A stretch of DNA of 47,351 bases from Haplomitrium mnioides (Eukaryota; Marchantiophyta; Haplomitriopsida; Calobryales): assembly GCA_049999725.1 (NCBI GenBank), contig JBNGIS010017767.1, positions 1 to 47,351 of the forward strand, read 5' to 3'. Under the pieces are notes generated by a model. That model searched no databases, was not told the DNA's origin, and was given only the letters and a program-made list of their open reading frames with translations. How positions within the stretch are numbered: the stretch's first letter is position 1; each line of letters starts with the position of its first letter. The position numbers and the translations under genes are program-made. This document shows positions 32,041 through 43,319 of this stretch, in pieces.

Positions 32041-33240
32041 CACTTAACTGGAGTCTTTACCCTCCCTGATCTCCGTGGAATAGCTTCATTCGGTTAATGT
32101 AAGCGCTTTACTCGTTTTGTAATCATTTGTGGAATATTGAGTTGATTTTCTTCAACACTTTGATTACTGTCATATATTTTCTGGGCCTAATATGTGGTTT
32201 CAGGTACTGCTATTTGCTTTCCCTTGTCATTTGGAAAAGATTTCACTTCTTTTGAAATTTTCCAAAAAGACGTATTTATCAACTTTCCACTAGAACTTGA
32301 AGTAGAGTTTGCTGGTTTGATCTGAAGCTCTAGGAATCTGTTCAGGTGTTTGTATGTGTCCCTGAGAACCTCTGGAATCTTCATAAATCTCTGCAGAACT
32401 TTCTGGTTGATACCAACTACTTAGTTCATCAAAAACAACATCATGACTAACTCTTACTTCTCTTGTGTTTGGATTGTAACACTTATGACCTTTTTGGTCC
32501 ACTAAGTAACTAATAAAAATACACTTCTTAGCCTTTGGATCAAGCTTTTGTCTCAGTTCTCCAGGAATATGCACATATGCAGTGCATCCAAATATCTTAA
32601 AATGACGTAAATCAAGTTTTCACCCATAATATGGCTCTTCGGGGGTCTTGTTATAAGCTCCAGATGTGGGACATCTGTCTATAAAATAGACTGCTGTTGA
32701 AACAGCCTTTGCCCAATACTGGTTTGGTACATGCTTCTCATTCAAGAAAGCTATTGCCATTTCAGCAATATGCCTATTTTTTCTTTCGGCTACTCCATTT
32801 TATTGAGGTGTGTGCCGACAAGTGTAGCGGCGTTGAATTCCATGGTGATGTAGAAACTATGAGAACTGCTTTGAGAAATATTGTCCCCCTCCATTTGATT
32901 TGAGGTACTTGATATAACTTCCCTTCTCTTTCTCCACCATAGCTTTGAAGTTGCAAAAATGATGAAAACCCTCACTTTTGCTTTTCATGAAATAAACCCA
33001 TACTTTTCTGGTACAAAAATCAATAAAGCTGACATAATACTTGCTTCCAACTAATGACAGATTTGAGTTTTTCCACACATCCGATTGAATCACCTCCAAA
33101 GGTTGTTTGCTTACTTGAGCATGTTTGGGAAAAGGTTGCTTGGAACTCTTACCATATTGACACGCTTCACAAACATGATCCATAATTCTGGTTTGAAACT
33201 GAGGTAAACCAATGACCAGGTTGTGATTCTTCATATTTAA
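32041..33240 (-). pseudogene. copia integrase
   Basis: From 33234: VCEACQYGKSSKQPFPKHAQ (end of the zinc-binding part), LEVIQSDVWKNSNLSLVGSK (first catalytic Asp), YYVSFIDFCTRKVWVYFM and YLKSNGGGQYFSKQFS (second Asp position reads as Asn, normally SDNGGE or SDGGGE). A frameshifted stretch 32900-32600 covers the glutamate region and VYFIDRCPTSGAY-like text. PGELRQKLDPKAKKCIFISY and VRVSHDVVFDELSSWY (near 32450) are the conserved C-terminal copia integrase region. Several stops and shifts. Confidence 0.82.
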
Positions 33241-33700
33241 GAATCTTTGTTAGTGTATGTGACCAACTCTCTTGTGCCAAAGATCCATATCTGAAACTAG
33301 ACCTTTCCCATGAGCAATATATGCCGATTTTGTTTCGGGAATGTTTACATTTAGTGTAAACAATCTTCCAACCTTCTCTCCTCTGATCCTGACCTTATGA
33401 TGGTCCTTCACATCCTCCACAAATACTCCATGGGCATTAAACTTCACTTGGTATCCCTGGTCTACAATTTGACCCACTGAAACCAGATTTTTGGTGATTT
33501 CATGTACATGTAAGACATTTGTGAGAAACTTGGGATCTCCATTCTCAACAAGTAAGAATACATCTCCTATATTCTCTATGAGGTATACAAAATCATCCCA
33601 TGTTGCAACATAACCAGGTTGCTGCATCTACTCCATGGTGAGGAACCATTCTCCATTTCTAGTCATGTGGTTAGTAGCTCCTGAATCAAGGAATCACAGT
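33241..33700 (-). pseudogene. copia protease and pre-integrase region
   Basis: FLDSGATNHMTRNGEWFL at about 33690-33637 holds the DSGA active site. The following frame (33627-33250) reads FLTNVLHVHEITKNLVSVGQ, VDQGYQVKFNAHGVFVED and DLWHKRVGHI, the last being the HKRxGH start of the GAG-pre-integrase zinc domain. One stop separates the two parts. Confidence 0.85.
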
Positions 33701-34915
33701 TGTGATTCTTCTTGTGATTGATTTGAGTGTTTCTGTAAACTCATCATTTTCTGGTCTGTAAACACACTACCTGTGCTTTGAGTAGAATATGCATAGTGAG
33801 TTTGTTGTTCTCTGCCCTAAGATTGTCTTTTGTAACAATCTTTGAAAACATGACTGATTTTTCCACAAAAATTGCATGTAGGGCCATTCCTTGAAAAAAT
33901 TGAGGTTTGAGCTCTTCTTTTACCTCTTGATGAGTTTTGGCCTCTAAAGTAGGTCTGTTTTTTTTGTGAAGACTCTGAGAACTGATTCCTATTCTGGAAT
34001 CCAGTTCTTCCACCTCTTCTTCTTGAAGAGTTCTTCGATGAAGCTCCTCTACGATTTTGTGTAGAAAGCTTTTGATTCTGAATTTTCTGAACTGAGTTTT
34101 TCTGAATTGCTTTGTTCTTGATGAAACAGAAATGCTAAAAGTTGTTGAAAATCTGGTACAGTCTCACGAACCACAATGGATGTTCAGAAATGAGAATATC
34201 CTTTTCCAAGACCATTTAAGGTGAGTGCTACCAAATCGTCATCATGGACGGGACTACCAATGGATGCCAACTAATTTGCAATGGTTTTTATCTTGATATC
34301 ATAATCACCTATGGATAGACTGCCTTTGGAAATCATATGAAGCTCTTGCTTCAATTGCATTTTTCGGGAATTCGTGTTTACACTATATAACTTCAAAAGT
34401 GTATCCCATGCTTCTTTTGGGGGTTATTGTTAGAATTAGAGGCAGAGAGATCAAGAACACATGCACAAACACAATATGCAAGAATGTCTTCACTATACAG
34501 CAGGAGCGCCAACAAATACAGAGGGGAATGAGAGAGCATAGTGTGCATCTCAATCAACCCCTTATATATACATTAAGCTAACTGTGCTAACGTAACTGTG
34601 CTAAGGTGGCTGCCAAGTTAACCGACAGTTAGAGCTCGTAACTTCAATAGTTATGAGTGCTGAATATGGATGAGCATACTATCTGAAACACTGATAGATA
34701 AGTAGTACATAACTTTTCTGGATTTCTCAGTCCAGGCCTTAGCTGCCATCACTTAGACTACTGATGGATTTATCAGTAAATTAGGTGATTCCTCATCTCC
34801 CATGAGGATATCTCATAGCCCTAGCTCATAAAAAAAATGTACTCCTAAACTTCCAGGCTTGGTAATTGTATTTGTCCAACTTTTCACTCACCAATCCACT
34901 CATGTTGTCTCCCAT
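33701..34915 (-). pseudogene. gag: copia gag, split by a solo LTR
   Basis: Begins MGDNMSGLVSEKLDKYNYQA at 34915. A stop and shift follow, then AAKAWTEKSRKVMYYLSISV and SDSMLIHIQHS up to the solo LTR at 34649. On the other side (34422 down) it resumes PKEAWDTLLKLYSVNTNSRK, LKQELHMISKGSLSIGDYDI and LVALTLNGLGKGYSHF. The zinc knuckle CNFCGKISHVFKDCYK lies at about 33880-33835. Removing the solo LTR and one GTTAT restores the capsid order. Confidence 0.85.
34428..34649 (+). mobile_element. Solo LTR inside copia gag, GTTAT duplication
   Basis: 222 bp starting TGTTAGAATTAGAGGCAGAG, flanked by GTTAT at 34423-34427 and 34650-34654. The gag frame of the surrounding element reads through if the insert and one GTTAT are removed. 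It contains a TATATATA-like stretch near 34563. The right end (TTCAATA) is not a canonical CA. It is unrelated to the other LTRs in the window. Confidence 0.8.
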
Positions 34916-36460
34916 GATTTTTCAAACTATGAGGTTTGATAAAATCTCAAAAAATACTAACCTGTGAAAACTCTCAGAACTGCAGTTTAAGAAATTCTAG
35001 AAATGTAAAATGCTTCAACAAACTCCTCCAAAAACTTTCAGCTCAAACAGAGTTCTAGAAGACCTCCAAAATGTAAAAATAGTGAAACTTATAACACAAT
35101 ATAACAAAAGCTTATGCTCCTCTTCTCAAGAGTTCCTCATTTTCTAGATGGTTAGGGCATCTTCAGAGAAAGAAGAGGTTGGGGGTACGATACCTGTGGA
35201 CAGCACCATAATAATGATAAGGTGTAGTTTGGAAAGGCTCTTGTAGCTTTTAAAAATTGTTGTTGCTTTGTATATGTCAGAGGCAAAATGGTGATCATTA
35301 GGTGTAAATAATCATATGTGCCAGAAAGTTGCGCAAGAAAATATAACACCAGAAAAGTCACGCCGAAAAATGTAATACTGGAAAACTGAAGTAGCACTTT
35401 CTTCAGCGAAAATGAGCGTCGCGCCTACAAGATGTTGCGGTTTTTGTCTTCTGCGCGAAATTTCTCCCTTGAATTTTTTTGTTTTCTTTATCTTCTGTGT
35501 GAAATTTCTCCCTTGAACTTCAACGAAAACTTTGCATCGGAAAATGTAACACTGGAAAACTGAAGTAGCACTTTCTTCAGTGAAAACGAGCGTTGTGCCT
35601 ACATGATGTTGCATTTTTTTTTTTTTTGCGCAAAATTTCTCCCTTGATTTTTTTTTTCTTTTTCTTCTGTGCAAAATTTCTCCCTTGAACTTCAGCAAAA
35701 ACCCAGCGCCATGTGTACAGTTTGATGCGTTTTCTGAAATTTTTCCCTTGAACTTCAGCGATGTTCCTCCCTTCTTGCAATGTTACTGCGCAAAATTTCT
35801 CCCTTGAACTTCAGCAATGTTCCTCCCTTCTTGCAATGTTACTGCAGCTCAACATTGCAACAATTTCTTCTTACACAACTTCTACCTTGATATTCTCAAG
35901 CTTCTTCAATGCAGCTCAGATCTGCAATAGAAACTTGTTGTATTCCAATCTATAGCAGCCATCAATTGAGTGAGAGCATAAGAAAAATTGAATCAAATCT
36001 TCTTGAGTGGTTTGCAACTTAACAACATATCAAAGCAATTTTGATTCTTCAAAATGCATACGCTGAATAAGGAGTACTACTTTGTTAGATTGCAAGTTGT
36101 TGGAGTGCTCATCTCCTATGATAAGACCCTCTCAAGTAGAAAGATTGAATGATTTTCTTAGTGTGCTCTTTGTTGGCCAATATTCTGCCAAATACACTCC
36201 AATGTATATCGCAGTATATTCTATGTTGTAGCCATCAATATGTCCACCAAAATGTATTGCCCAATGCTCCAATATGTGAAGGGTATACTTAAATGTAGCC
36301 AGCCAAATGTTCACCAAAGCGAGTGCTGTAAATTTGAAATTTCAGCCAAATATGAAGCAAACGTTGCACCAAGTAAATTGTTGTATTTCTCGAAATTCCA
36401 GCCAAATGTAACCACCGTATCCTCAAAAAAAATTTCACTCTCCTTCTAAAGTAAAATCAG
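34916..36460 (-). other. Leader of nested copia with internal repeats
   Basis: 1.5 kb of non-coding leader between primer site and gag. Between 35450 and 35850 a motif reading AAATTTCTCCCTTGAACTTC on the plus strand recurs about six times with variable pyrimidine-rich spacers. The last two copies form a 69-bp tandem pair (35745-35880) including CAGCRATGTTCCTCCCTTCT. A pair of longer diverged repeats around 35330-35450 and 35520-35610 shares GAAAACTGAAGTAGCACTTT. Confidence 0.7.
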
Positions 36461-36471
36461 CTCTGATACCA

Positions 36472-36761
36472 TATTGGAATGCGTAGAAAGCATCCTCTAA
36501 GATTGGAACAATGTCCAATGTCAATGAATACAAAAAGAATCTAGCATTTAGAAGGGAATTCCAAAGTGTGATTATGAAAACTCAAATGAGTAAAACATGT
36601 GCATGAATATGGAAACATGAACAATACTTGGGTGGTGTTCTATGTGCATCCCTCTATGTGGGTATTTATACTAGACTCACTAACTTAACTAAGGTTAAAC
36701 CTTGAGTTAATTAACCCTAGAACTTAATCTAACTATTCATTGATAGCTTGTAATTTTAACA
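36472..36761 (-). repeat. 5' LTR of nested copia
   Basis: 290 bp, directly followed (minus strand) by the primer site. It matches the 3' LTR except for a few substitutions and TATTGG in place of TGTTGG at its inner edge. Confidence 0.92.
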
Positions 36762-36794
36762 TAAGATACATCAATAAAGTAAGATCAAGTGAGT

Positions 36795-36936
36795 GAACCC
36801 TATGCAGGCAAAGGATCAAGGATTGAACCCTATACGCGTATAGTTTCAAGAAGTGAACCCAACACGCACATAAGATCAAGGAGTGAACCCAATACGCAAG
36901 GAGTGAACTCAATGTGTGCATAGGATCCAAGACTCA
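36795..36936 (+). repeat. 30-bp tandem array in gene 2 intron (unit B)
   Basis: Four 30-bp units and one 20-bp unit starting GAACCC, for example gaaccctatacgcgtatagt, with a near-palindromic CTATACGCGTATAG centre followed by a GATCAAGGAGT-type arm. It lies in the intron after exon 1, downstream of the nested copia. Related cores appear in the unit A counterpart at 2800-2945. Confidence 0.8.
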
Positions 36937-38753
36937 ACCTTCTGCATGCAATGGATCTTTCTTGTCAGTCAAGCAATCAAAGTATACTCTTTTTGGTGAT
37001 TACTCCAATAGATCAACAATCAGACGTTCAAGTCAAAATGTCGAGACATTTGTGGAGCTTTCTTTGTCATCAGCAAATGATGACAATGTTCAAGATCCAA
37101 ATCTTTTTGTTCAAAATACAAAAAGCATAGAATCATATGATTGTTTTGATTTTGGAGGTGATATGTTGTTACCATTGACATCACTCAAACAATAAGTGAA
37201 TTCTAAGCAAGTTGGATCTTTGAGTGAGAATGGAAGATTCTTTAGAAACCAAAATCATTTCGAGGAATCTTCAGACAATAGCTCAGACAATGATTTAAGC
37301 AAAGAGTCTTAAGTCACTCAATATTTCAATGGAGTTATTGCCAAGAGCACCTATTGTTTAAAGAAAAACATTTCTTTCTAATCAAGATTTTGATGAAGAT
37401 TCTGTTTCGATATGGTCCAGTTCTCTTACATCTCAAGATGATCCACATCCATCAAAAACTTATTTCAAGAGAACAAAAAAAAATTTCGATGATGCACAAG
37501 ATCTCGAAGAAAATGCTTTACCTCTAATGGTTGGATTTGCCTGCAAATCGAATCCATCAACAATACATAAGAGTTCTTTGTTTGGGACAAAACCCAAACA
37601 GATAAATACTTTACGTGACAATTCTTTGCTGAAAGTCCATCATGACAAGAGCTTTGTGAAGAAAAAGCTCAATCCAGTATCAATTTTGAAATTGAGAATA
37701 ATTTCATGTTGTTGAAATAAATTTTTTGCCGTTGTGCAAGACAAATTAAAAAAAATGTCAGAGAAAAGTATTTTTGACAAAGCATGAAGAATCAATATAT
37801 TACATTGTAGTGGGGAATACCAAGAAAAGACTTTGATGTTGACCATCGATTCACTATGCCTTGCGATACCATTGCTTGTAGAAGAGCCTTCAAATTAATG
37901 TTATGAGTATGGAATAATAGAATCCAAATGATTCAAAATCTCAAAAATGCAAATCCTAGAGGCATTTTTGGAAATAGAGAAATATCTGCTAAAGAAGTAT
38001 TCATACGTGAATGGATGGACAACTTTTTCCAAGGACATTGTAAGCGAATGCCCACTTACAAATTTTATAACTTGTCGGATAATTTTACAAAATGGGAAGT
38101 TTATAACTACTACACAACTTATTTGAAAGAAGATCTCGGTTGCATTCTTCATTTTTTTGGTTTTACAAAATATTGGAGAACGCATTTTCCAAATGTTAAA
38201 ATTCCAAAACATAATAGATTTGTTATTTGTGAAACCTATGAAGAAATAAAATCATTGCGGGAAAAATTCGTCTTGGAGTCCAACAAAGGTCAAAAATTTC
38301 TTCTCTTTTGAAACCTACAATTTATATTATCCTCTTTTTACGAGAATCAAAGCTTAGTTCTAGAGATGTTATACTTTCTCAACTTAGTGCAACAAGATAT
38401 TGGTTTTGTTAAGTTGTTTCTTAAACGAGATTTGAGTCAAAAAAACCTTAACAACCGGAGTTATCAGGTAAGACTATATGTTTGCATAGGGTCTATTGCT
38501 TTTAGCTTGAATCCAAAGCATGTCGAAAGTCAAATAAGGCAAGGAAATTGTTCTGATTGTTGGTTGTGACCTTAGGCTGGCACTGGAATTTGCTATTGTT
38601 GCTTACAATCTAAAACCCAACCCGAGATAAATGAGATCAAGAATAGTTTATGTTGCTTGTGACCATATGCGCGTATAGGTTTTGTTCTTGTTTCTTTCAA
38701 TTTCAGTAGAGACTACAGTCAAACCAAGCCAAGATATTGATGTTGTTGCTTTT

Positions 38754-38775
38754 GATCCTATGCTCACATAGGATC
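38754..38775. repeat. Perfect inverted repeat GATCCTATG..CATAGGATC
   Basis: Nine-base arms with a 4-base loop (CTCA). It sits in a gene 2 non-coding interval that also holds TATGCGCGTATA at 38666-38677 and agtcctatgagtgcatagag near 38800. The core is the same as in the tandem arrays. Confidence 0.8.
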
Positions 38776-40912
38776 AGTTATTGTTTCTTTGAGTCCTATG
38801 AGTGCATAGAGTTGATGCTAGCATTGAAATTGAAAACCCAGTTTGTAACCCCAAATGCGCAAATCTTGTTTTTTCTCCTCTAGAAACTCTTGCACATTTT
38901 GAGTCAAGGACATGTAAAAGGTCTTTGTTTCTTTAAGGTTGTTTAGTTATTGTGAATGTTGTTGTGATTTTCCTACATGTAATTAGTACAAACTAGACTT
39001 TTAATATTTTAAAAAAATTTCACCTCTTCTATTCCAAACATTTGTTAAAGTTGTTTTGAATATTTTTTCCGCTTGAAGTTATCTTTTGAAATTGGAGACA
39101 TCAAGACATGTTTCATTGAACTATTTATATCTTTCTGGTGCTTTGGAATGATGTATTCAAATATAATCGACAATTGTTTCTTCATCGCGATCAACAAATG
39201 AAAGAAAGAGCAAAACTTACAAACCATTGAAGAAAATGTTATGTCGATGGTCAAAAGTACTTGAGAATTGTGATTGGTGGAATGGATCAAAAGAAAACAG
39301 CCATTTCACGCTCATCTTCACCACCAAAAAAATTTGATAAAGATTGTTTGGTGAGTGTGGATGTTGTTGGTGCATTAATTTTCAATCATGCTCTTTCTTC
39401 AAGGGTTTTTTTAACCTACAAAAACTTGAGAAACGACTCCAATTTGACAATTACTATACTCAATAGAATATTATGTGACTTTGAAATGCCACTGTCTCCC
39501 ACTTTGTATCTTCAGTTGGACAATGCGGCACAAGAGAATAAGAATTCCATCTTATTTAGATATTGTAGTCTCATTATCACCAAGAATGTTTTCCAAAAAA
39601 TCAAGGTGGGATTTTTCATAGTCAGCCATACTCACAATCAAATCAATCAAATGTTTAGCGAATTCTCAAGACATTTGAAATGTGTCAACGCTTTCACGAT
39701 TACAAGTCTTAGAAATGCGCTACAATTGTCTTTCAATCCTAAATCATAAGTAACTCTTCTAATGAAGACTTGGGATTTCAAATTTTTTCTGCAACAATAT
39801 CCCTCTCTGGTTCAAAGGATATATAATAATACCTTCAATCAATAATTCAAGTTCAAGTTGAGTAATTCGAAGACAAAGATTTGGAGCAAAATATTTTCAA
39901 CAAATGAATTTTGGTTACCTTCGGATGGTATTTGTCAACTCAAGTATGTACTTAAAGTAGATAGAGAAATTTTTAAGTTCAATTTTGATTTCTCTAAAGG
40001 CATATTTTGAAATAAGCAAGAAAGAGAAGTTGACACAGATAAAGTGGTCTTTGCAATAAGAAACAACATAACTGAGAATTGCTACAAGTTATTTACAGAT
40101 TCCGATATTTAATGGTGGAATGACTTTTTCCTTGCCCAATAAGAGATTGTGGCTTACATCCTTGAAAGAAAAAGACAAAGACTTGAAGCAAAAGTTAACT
40201 TTCCACCTTCACAACCGGCAAATACTTGTTATGCTTCTCAAAATGTTTGTATAAGTTCTCAGTTTGATGCTCAATAGTTAGAGAAAGATGCTCCAACAGA
40301 ACGTATATTTTCTACATGTTGAGTAATCTACAATAGAGCATCTAAGCCATGAGAAGGGACTGTTTCATATCATACAAGATATAGACACAAATTTGGCAAT
40401 CTATATGAAGTGAAAGCCAAAATGTTTATTTATGTTTTTGCATCACTCGATCCAAAAGTCAAATCGTTTTGGATTGGCAAAGCTCTCAAAGTTTTGTCAT
40501 TTAATGAGGAAGAACCTCCCAACCCAAAATGAGTACGTGTTCAATGGTTTGTTTGTGAGGATGAGGATGCACAATCTAGACCATATTCCCTAGAAAAAAT
40601 AGCACCAACAAAAGGGAAACGCAAATCCAAGTTACATATTAATGTACTTGATATAGCACAAATTATAATTTTGTCTTTTGATTTTCTTCTCACACAAAAA
40701 ATCAATTGAAGAAGACCACTCTAGCTACCATTAAATCAAATATATTTGAGTACAAAATGCAAAAAGCAATCAATCTGGATATGTTTGAAAGAGATTCAAT
40801 CAATGTTATCAACACTAAGGCATGTCATGTTGATCTTGATGAATCTTTTGAAGCTGAATTCGAAGAAGTTGATACGAGTGAATAAAGCCATTTAGAAGCC
40901 TATCAAAACTAA

Positions 40913-40932
40913 AGTCTATGCACGCATAGACT
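40913..40932. repeat. Perfect inverted repeat AGTCTATGC..GCATAGACT
   Basis: Nine-base arms with a 2-base loop (AC), just after the gene 2 stop at 40885. It is one unit of the 24-bp consensus standing alone. Further single cores follow near 41529-41542 (CTATGCGCGTATAG). Confidence 0.8.
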
Positions 40933-41739
40933 CTGATGTGGAACTTAAAACCTATGTTGAGTATAGTCTTTGTTGCCTAGTGTTCAGAAGCTGAACTCAG
41001 ATTCTTATGAAGGCATAGACTCTAGTGTGGAAGTCAAAGCCTTCCACACGTATTGACTTTGATTTAAAACCGTAAACCTTCTACATACAAAGACTAATGT
41101 GATTCTACACCTCTCAAAGACTATCTTCTAGAGCTTGAAACCTTTTGTTTGGGAGACTTTGGTCCAAAACTTGGAGCATGTGTCTATTTAGACTCTCAAG
41201 TAAATCTCTAAAGCCACTGGCTTTTTTTATTTTAAACCATGACTCCTTTGTGTATATGAATCTCTGAATTACAAAAGATTTTGAATTGTTGAAACCTTCC
41301 AAAATATGCCAACTTTAACTTTTGCGCGCATGGATTTTGAGTTACAAAGAAAAGCTTCTTTCTTGCTTGAACTTCATATTAGAGCTATAAAGTCCACTTA
41401 AAGTTTGGTTTTGTTAGTTATTCTGCCTTAGGATTCCAAACTCATTCCCTTGATTTCTGGTCTGTTTGGGTTTTTTCCTCAAGTTTCCTATTTTTTTTTT
41501 CAAAAATAAGTTTTTAGTGGCATCATATCTATGCGCGTATAGAGCTTGTGCAACCAAATTTATTTTAAAATAACTTATTTGATGTATGTTTTGATTTTTG
41601 GGCTTCAAAATGTAATCAATAAAAAATGCAAGTTTTTTGTCAAAACATACCATAATTTTTATACTTTTCATCAATTTCTAGATTTCTAATATTTTCAGAA
41701 AAATTAAAAATATCATTCAGTTTTGCATAATGAAGTTGA
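40933..41739. other. Non-coding tail of unit B with scattered hairpin cores
   Basis: No gene recognised. It contains degenerate motifs such as cttatgaaggcatagactct (41003), ttgcgcgcatggattttg (41322) and tatctatgcgcgtatagagc (41527). The right boundary of unit B lies somewhere here or just before the gypsy fragment. Confidence 0.5.
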
Positions 41740-42960
41740 TTCTTGCTCTATCCATTGTTGGTGCTAAATGAATTTGCTTGTTGAGCTTATCCACAAACAT
41801 GACAATCGTAGTAAACCTACGAGATGTAGTTGGAAGTGAAGTGGCAAAATCCAAAGTTATATTCCTCTAACGTGCAATAAAAATTGGTAGTGGTTTAAGA
41901 AGTCCAACTATTTTTTGATTTGAAACCTTGTTTCCCTGACAACTTTCACAAGAACAAACAAAACCACAACCGTCTCAAGCTAGATTTTGCCACCACCAAG
42001 TACGTTGAAGCAACTTTGTAGTCTTGTCTACTCCAAGATGCATTGAGATTGGAATCTCATGTGCTTCTTGTAAATGGTCCATAGAAATCATAGCATCTTG
42101 TAAAATATATATTTGATGCCCTCAATAGAGAATACCATCCCCAATAGAAAAAGCATGATACTTACTATCTTTCACGGCCAATTTGCTCAAACTAGATTGA
42201 AGAAGGAATATTTTTGTAGTTTTTGCCGACGACCTTTACTAGTTGCTTTATCAAGATGTAATATGCTAACATTTACTACATTCAATGCATTTAATCAATG
42301 ATGGGACAATGATCTAGAATGGTGTCGAACTTTTTCGACTTGCACTCCAACTTGATATAAAAGAGTTGTAATTGATCCTCTCATTGATGATGACAACTTT
42401 TCATATTTTTCACGTGAATTGATTGCAACAAAGGCTTGTGATTAGGACATATAAGTATAGGTTTTCCCAAAAGGTAGTCTCCAAACCTTGGTAGCATAAA
42501 CCATTGCTAGTTACTTTCTATCCTTTGTAGAATAATTTCTCTCTATTGTATTTGATTGGTATAACATGAAGGTAATTGGATGAAGTTCATCTTCCAACTC
42601 ATATTGTAGCACTTCTCCAATAGCAAAATTAGAGGCATCAAACCAACTATACAACATGCATTTGGAAAATATGGTTGTAGAATTGGATGAGAAGAGATTA
42701 CATCTTTGAGTTGTTGAGATGTTACTTTCTCTTTGGCAATCCATTGAAACTTTGCCTCCTTGCCTAATAGATCCATAAGCAATGTAGCAATATGAGCATT
42801 GTAATGGACAAATCTTTGATAAGAGCTTGCCAATCCATTGAAGGCTTGAACATCCTTTGCATCATATGGCATTGGCCACTCTACAATAGCTTCAATTTTG
42901 TCTTCCTACATCTTTATGCCATACACAAACAATTTATATCTTAGATAAATCATCTCTTGC
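41740..42960 (-). pseudogene. Fragment of a different Ty3/gypsy pol (RT-RNase H-integrase)
   Basis: Minus-strand remains. From 42890: MPYDAKDVQAFNGLASSYQR and FQWIAKEKVTSQQLKDVISS (RT thumb and connection). Then WFDASNFAIGEVLQYELEDE and HPITFMLYQSNTIERNYSTK follow (RNase H, another frame). Integrase is seen at 42000-41745 as CESCQGNKVSNQKIVGLLKP, then ITLDFATSLPTTSRRFTTIV and MFVDKLNKQIH. Both ends are cut and no LTR is present. Motif wording differs from the methyltransferase-bearing element, so it is another lineage. It separates units B and C. Confidence 0.75.
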
Positions 42961-43319
42961 TTCCAAAATTCACGCTTAACAACCACTACTTTGAACCATG
43001 AACCGCTACTGGGTTCATGTTTAATTTAGCGTTTGCAAAAACCAGTTTTGAAATTTTAGCATTCAAAATCATGAATTTGATACTAGTAATATTTGATTGC
43101 AAAACAAATGTAATTTTATATATCAAAATTGCTTTCATAATTTCTTCTTTGAAAAGCATATGCATCACCGAACAAAATATATACAAAATGTGCACGACAT
43201 TTATTGTTAAATATTTTCAAAACTAACAATGATATCATTAATTTCAAAAATTAATCAAAACATTCAAATTTTATTAGAAACGTATTTGATCAAAAAAGAT
43301 GTGTTTGTGCACAAGAACT

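Larger units (their letters stand above)
30458..36761 (-). mobile_element. Ty1/copia element nested in gene 2, TSD TAAGA
   Basis: A 6.3-kb element on the minus strand. LTRs are 36472-36761 (5') and 30458-30746 (3'). A perfect 5-bp target duplication TAAGA flanks it (30453-30457 and 36762-36766). The primer site TGGTATCAGAG (minus strand, 36471-36461) matches plant initiator Met tRNA. The polypurine tract GAGCTTGAGGGGGAG abuts the 3' LTR (30747-30761). Gag, protease, integrase, RT and RNase H follow in copia order. A solo LTR interrupts gag, and a deletion joins RT to RNase H near 31100. LTRs differ at only a handful of sites, so insertion is much younger than the host unit. Confidence 0.93.
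30267..40885 (+). pseudogene. Gene 2 of unit B: DUF7869-like putative DDE nuclease, multi-exon
   Basis: Exon 1 begins MAEVFKGKKRLEFQDS (30267) and runs to about 30452 with two TAGs. A copia element interrupts the following intron. Further blocks: 36945-37700 (Ser- and Asp-rich), a Cys-containing stretch near 37720 (ISCC, then FFAVVQDKLKKMSEK), and 37928-38311 with VREWMDNFF-like text, NYYTTYLKEDLGCILHFFGF and NRFVICETYEEIKSLREKFV. The core is 39261-39749: IGGMDQKKTA, SNLTITILNRILCDFEM, LYLQLDNAAQENKNSILF and VGFFIVSHTHNQINQMFSEF. LQLDN..ENKN and GHTHxxIDQxFS-type motifs are the hallmark of DUF7869 proteins, which I take to be DDE-type nucleases. FWIGKALKVLSFNEEEP and VRVQWF near 40460-40545 resemble their C-terminal chromatin-reader-like part. 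The acidic end is FEEVDTSE-stop. Stops and shifts make it inactive. The family assignment is from memory of motifs. Confidence 0.6.
21884..41700. mobile_element. Unit B: divergent two-gene repeat, candidate DNA transposon
   Basis: Gene 1 (minus, 29816 to 22828) and gene 2 (plus, 30267 to 40885) stand head to head with 450 bp between their starts. The same arrangement and both genes recur in unit A (1500-17290), and gene 1 recurs in unit C (42975 onward). The conserved left limit is about 21884, where CTACTTTGAACC matches 42977-42995 of unit C. The right limit is not defined. Two copia elements are nested inside. Multi-copy, two-gene, intron-bearing units suggest a large DNA transposon, but I could not find terminal inverted repeats or a target duplication. 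A segmental duplication of host genes is the alternative. Confidence 0.5.
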
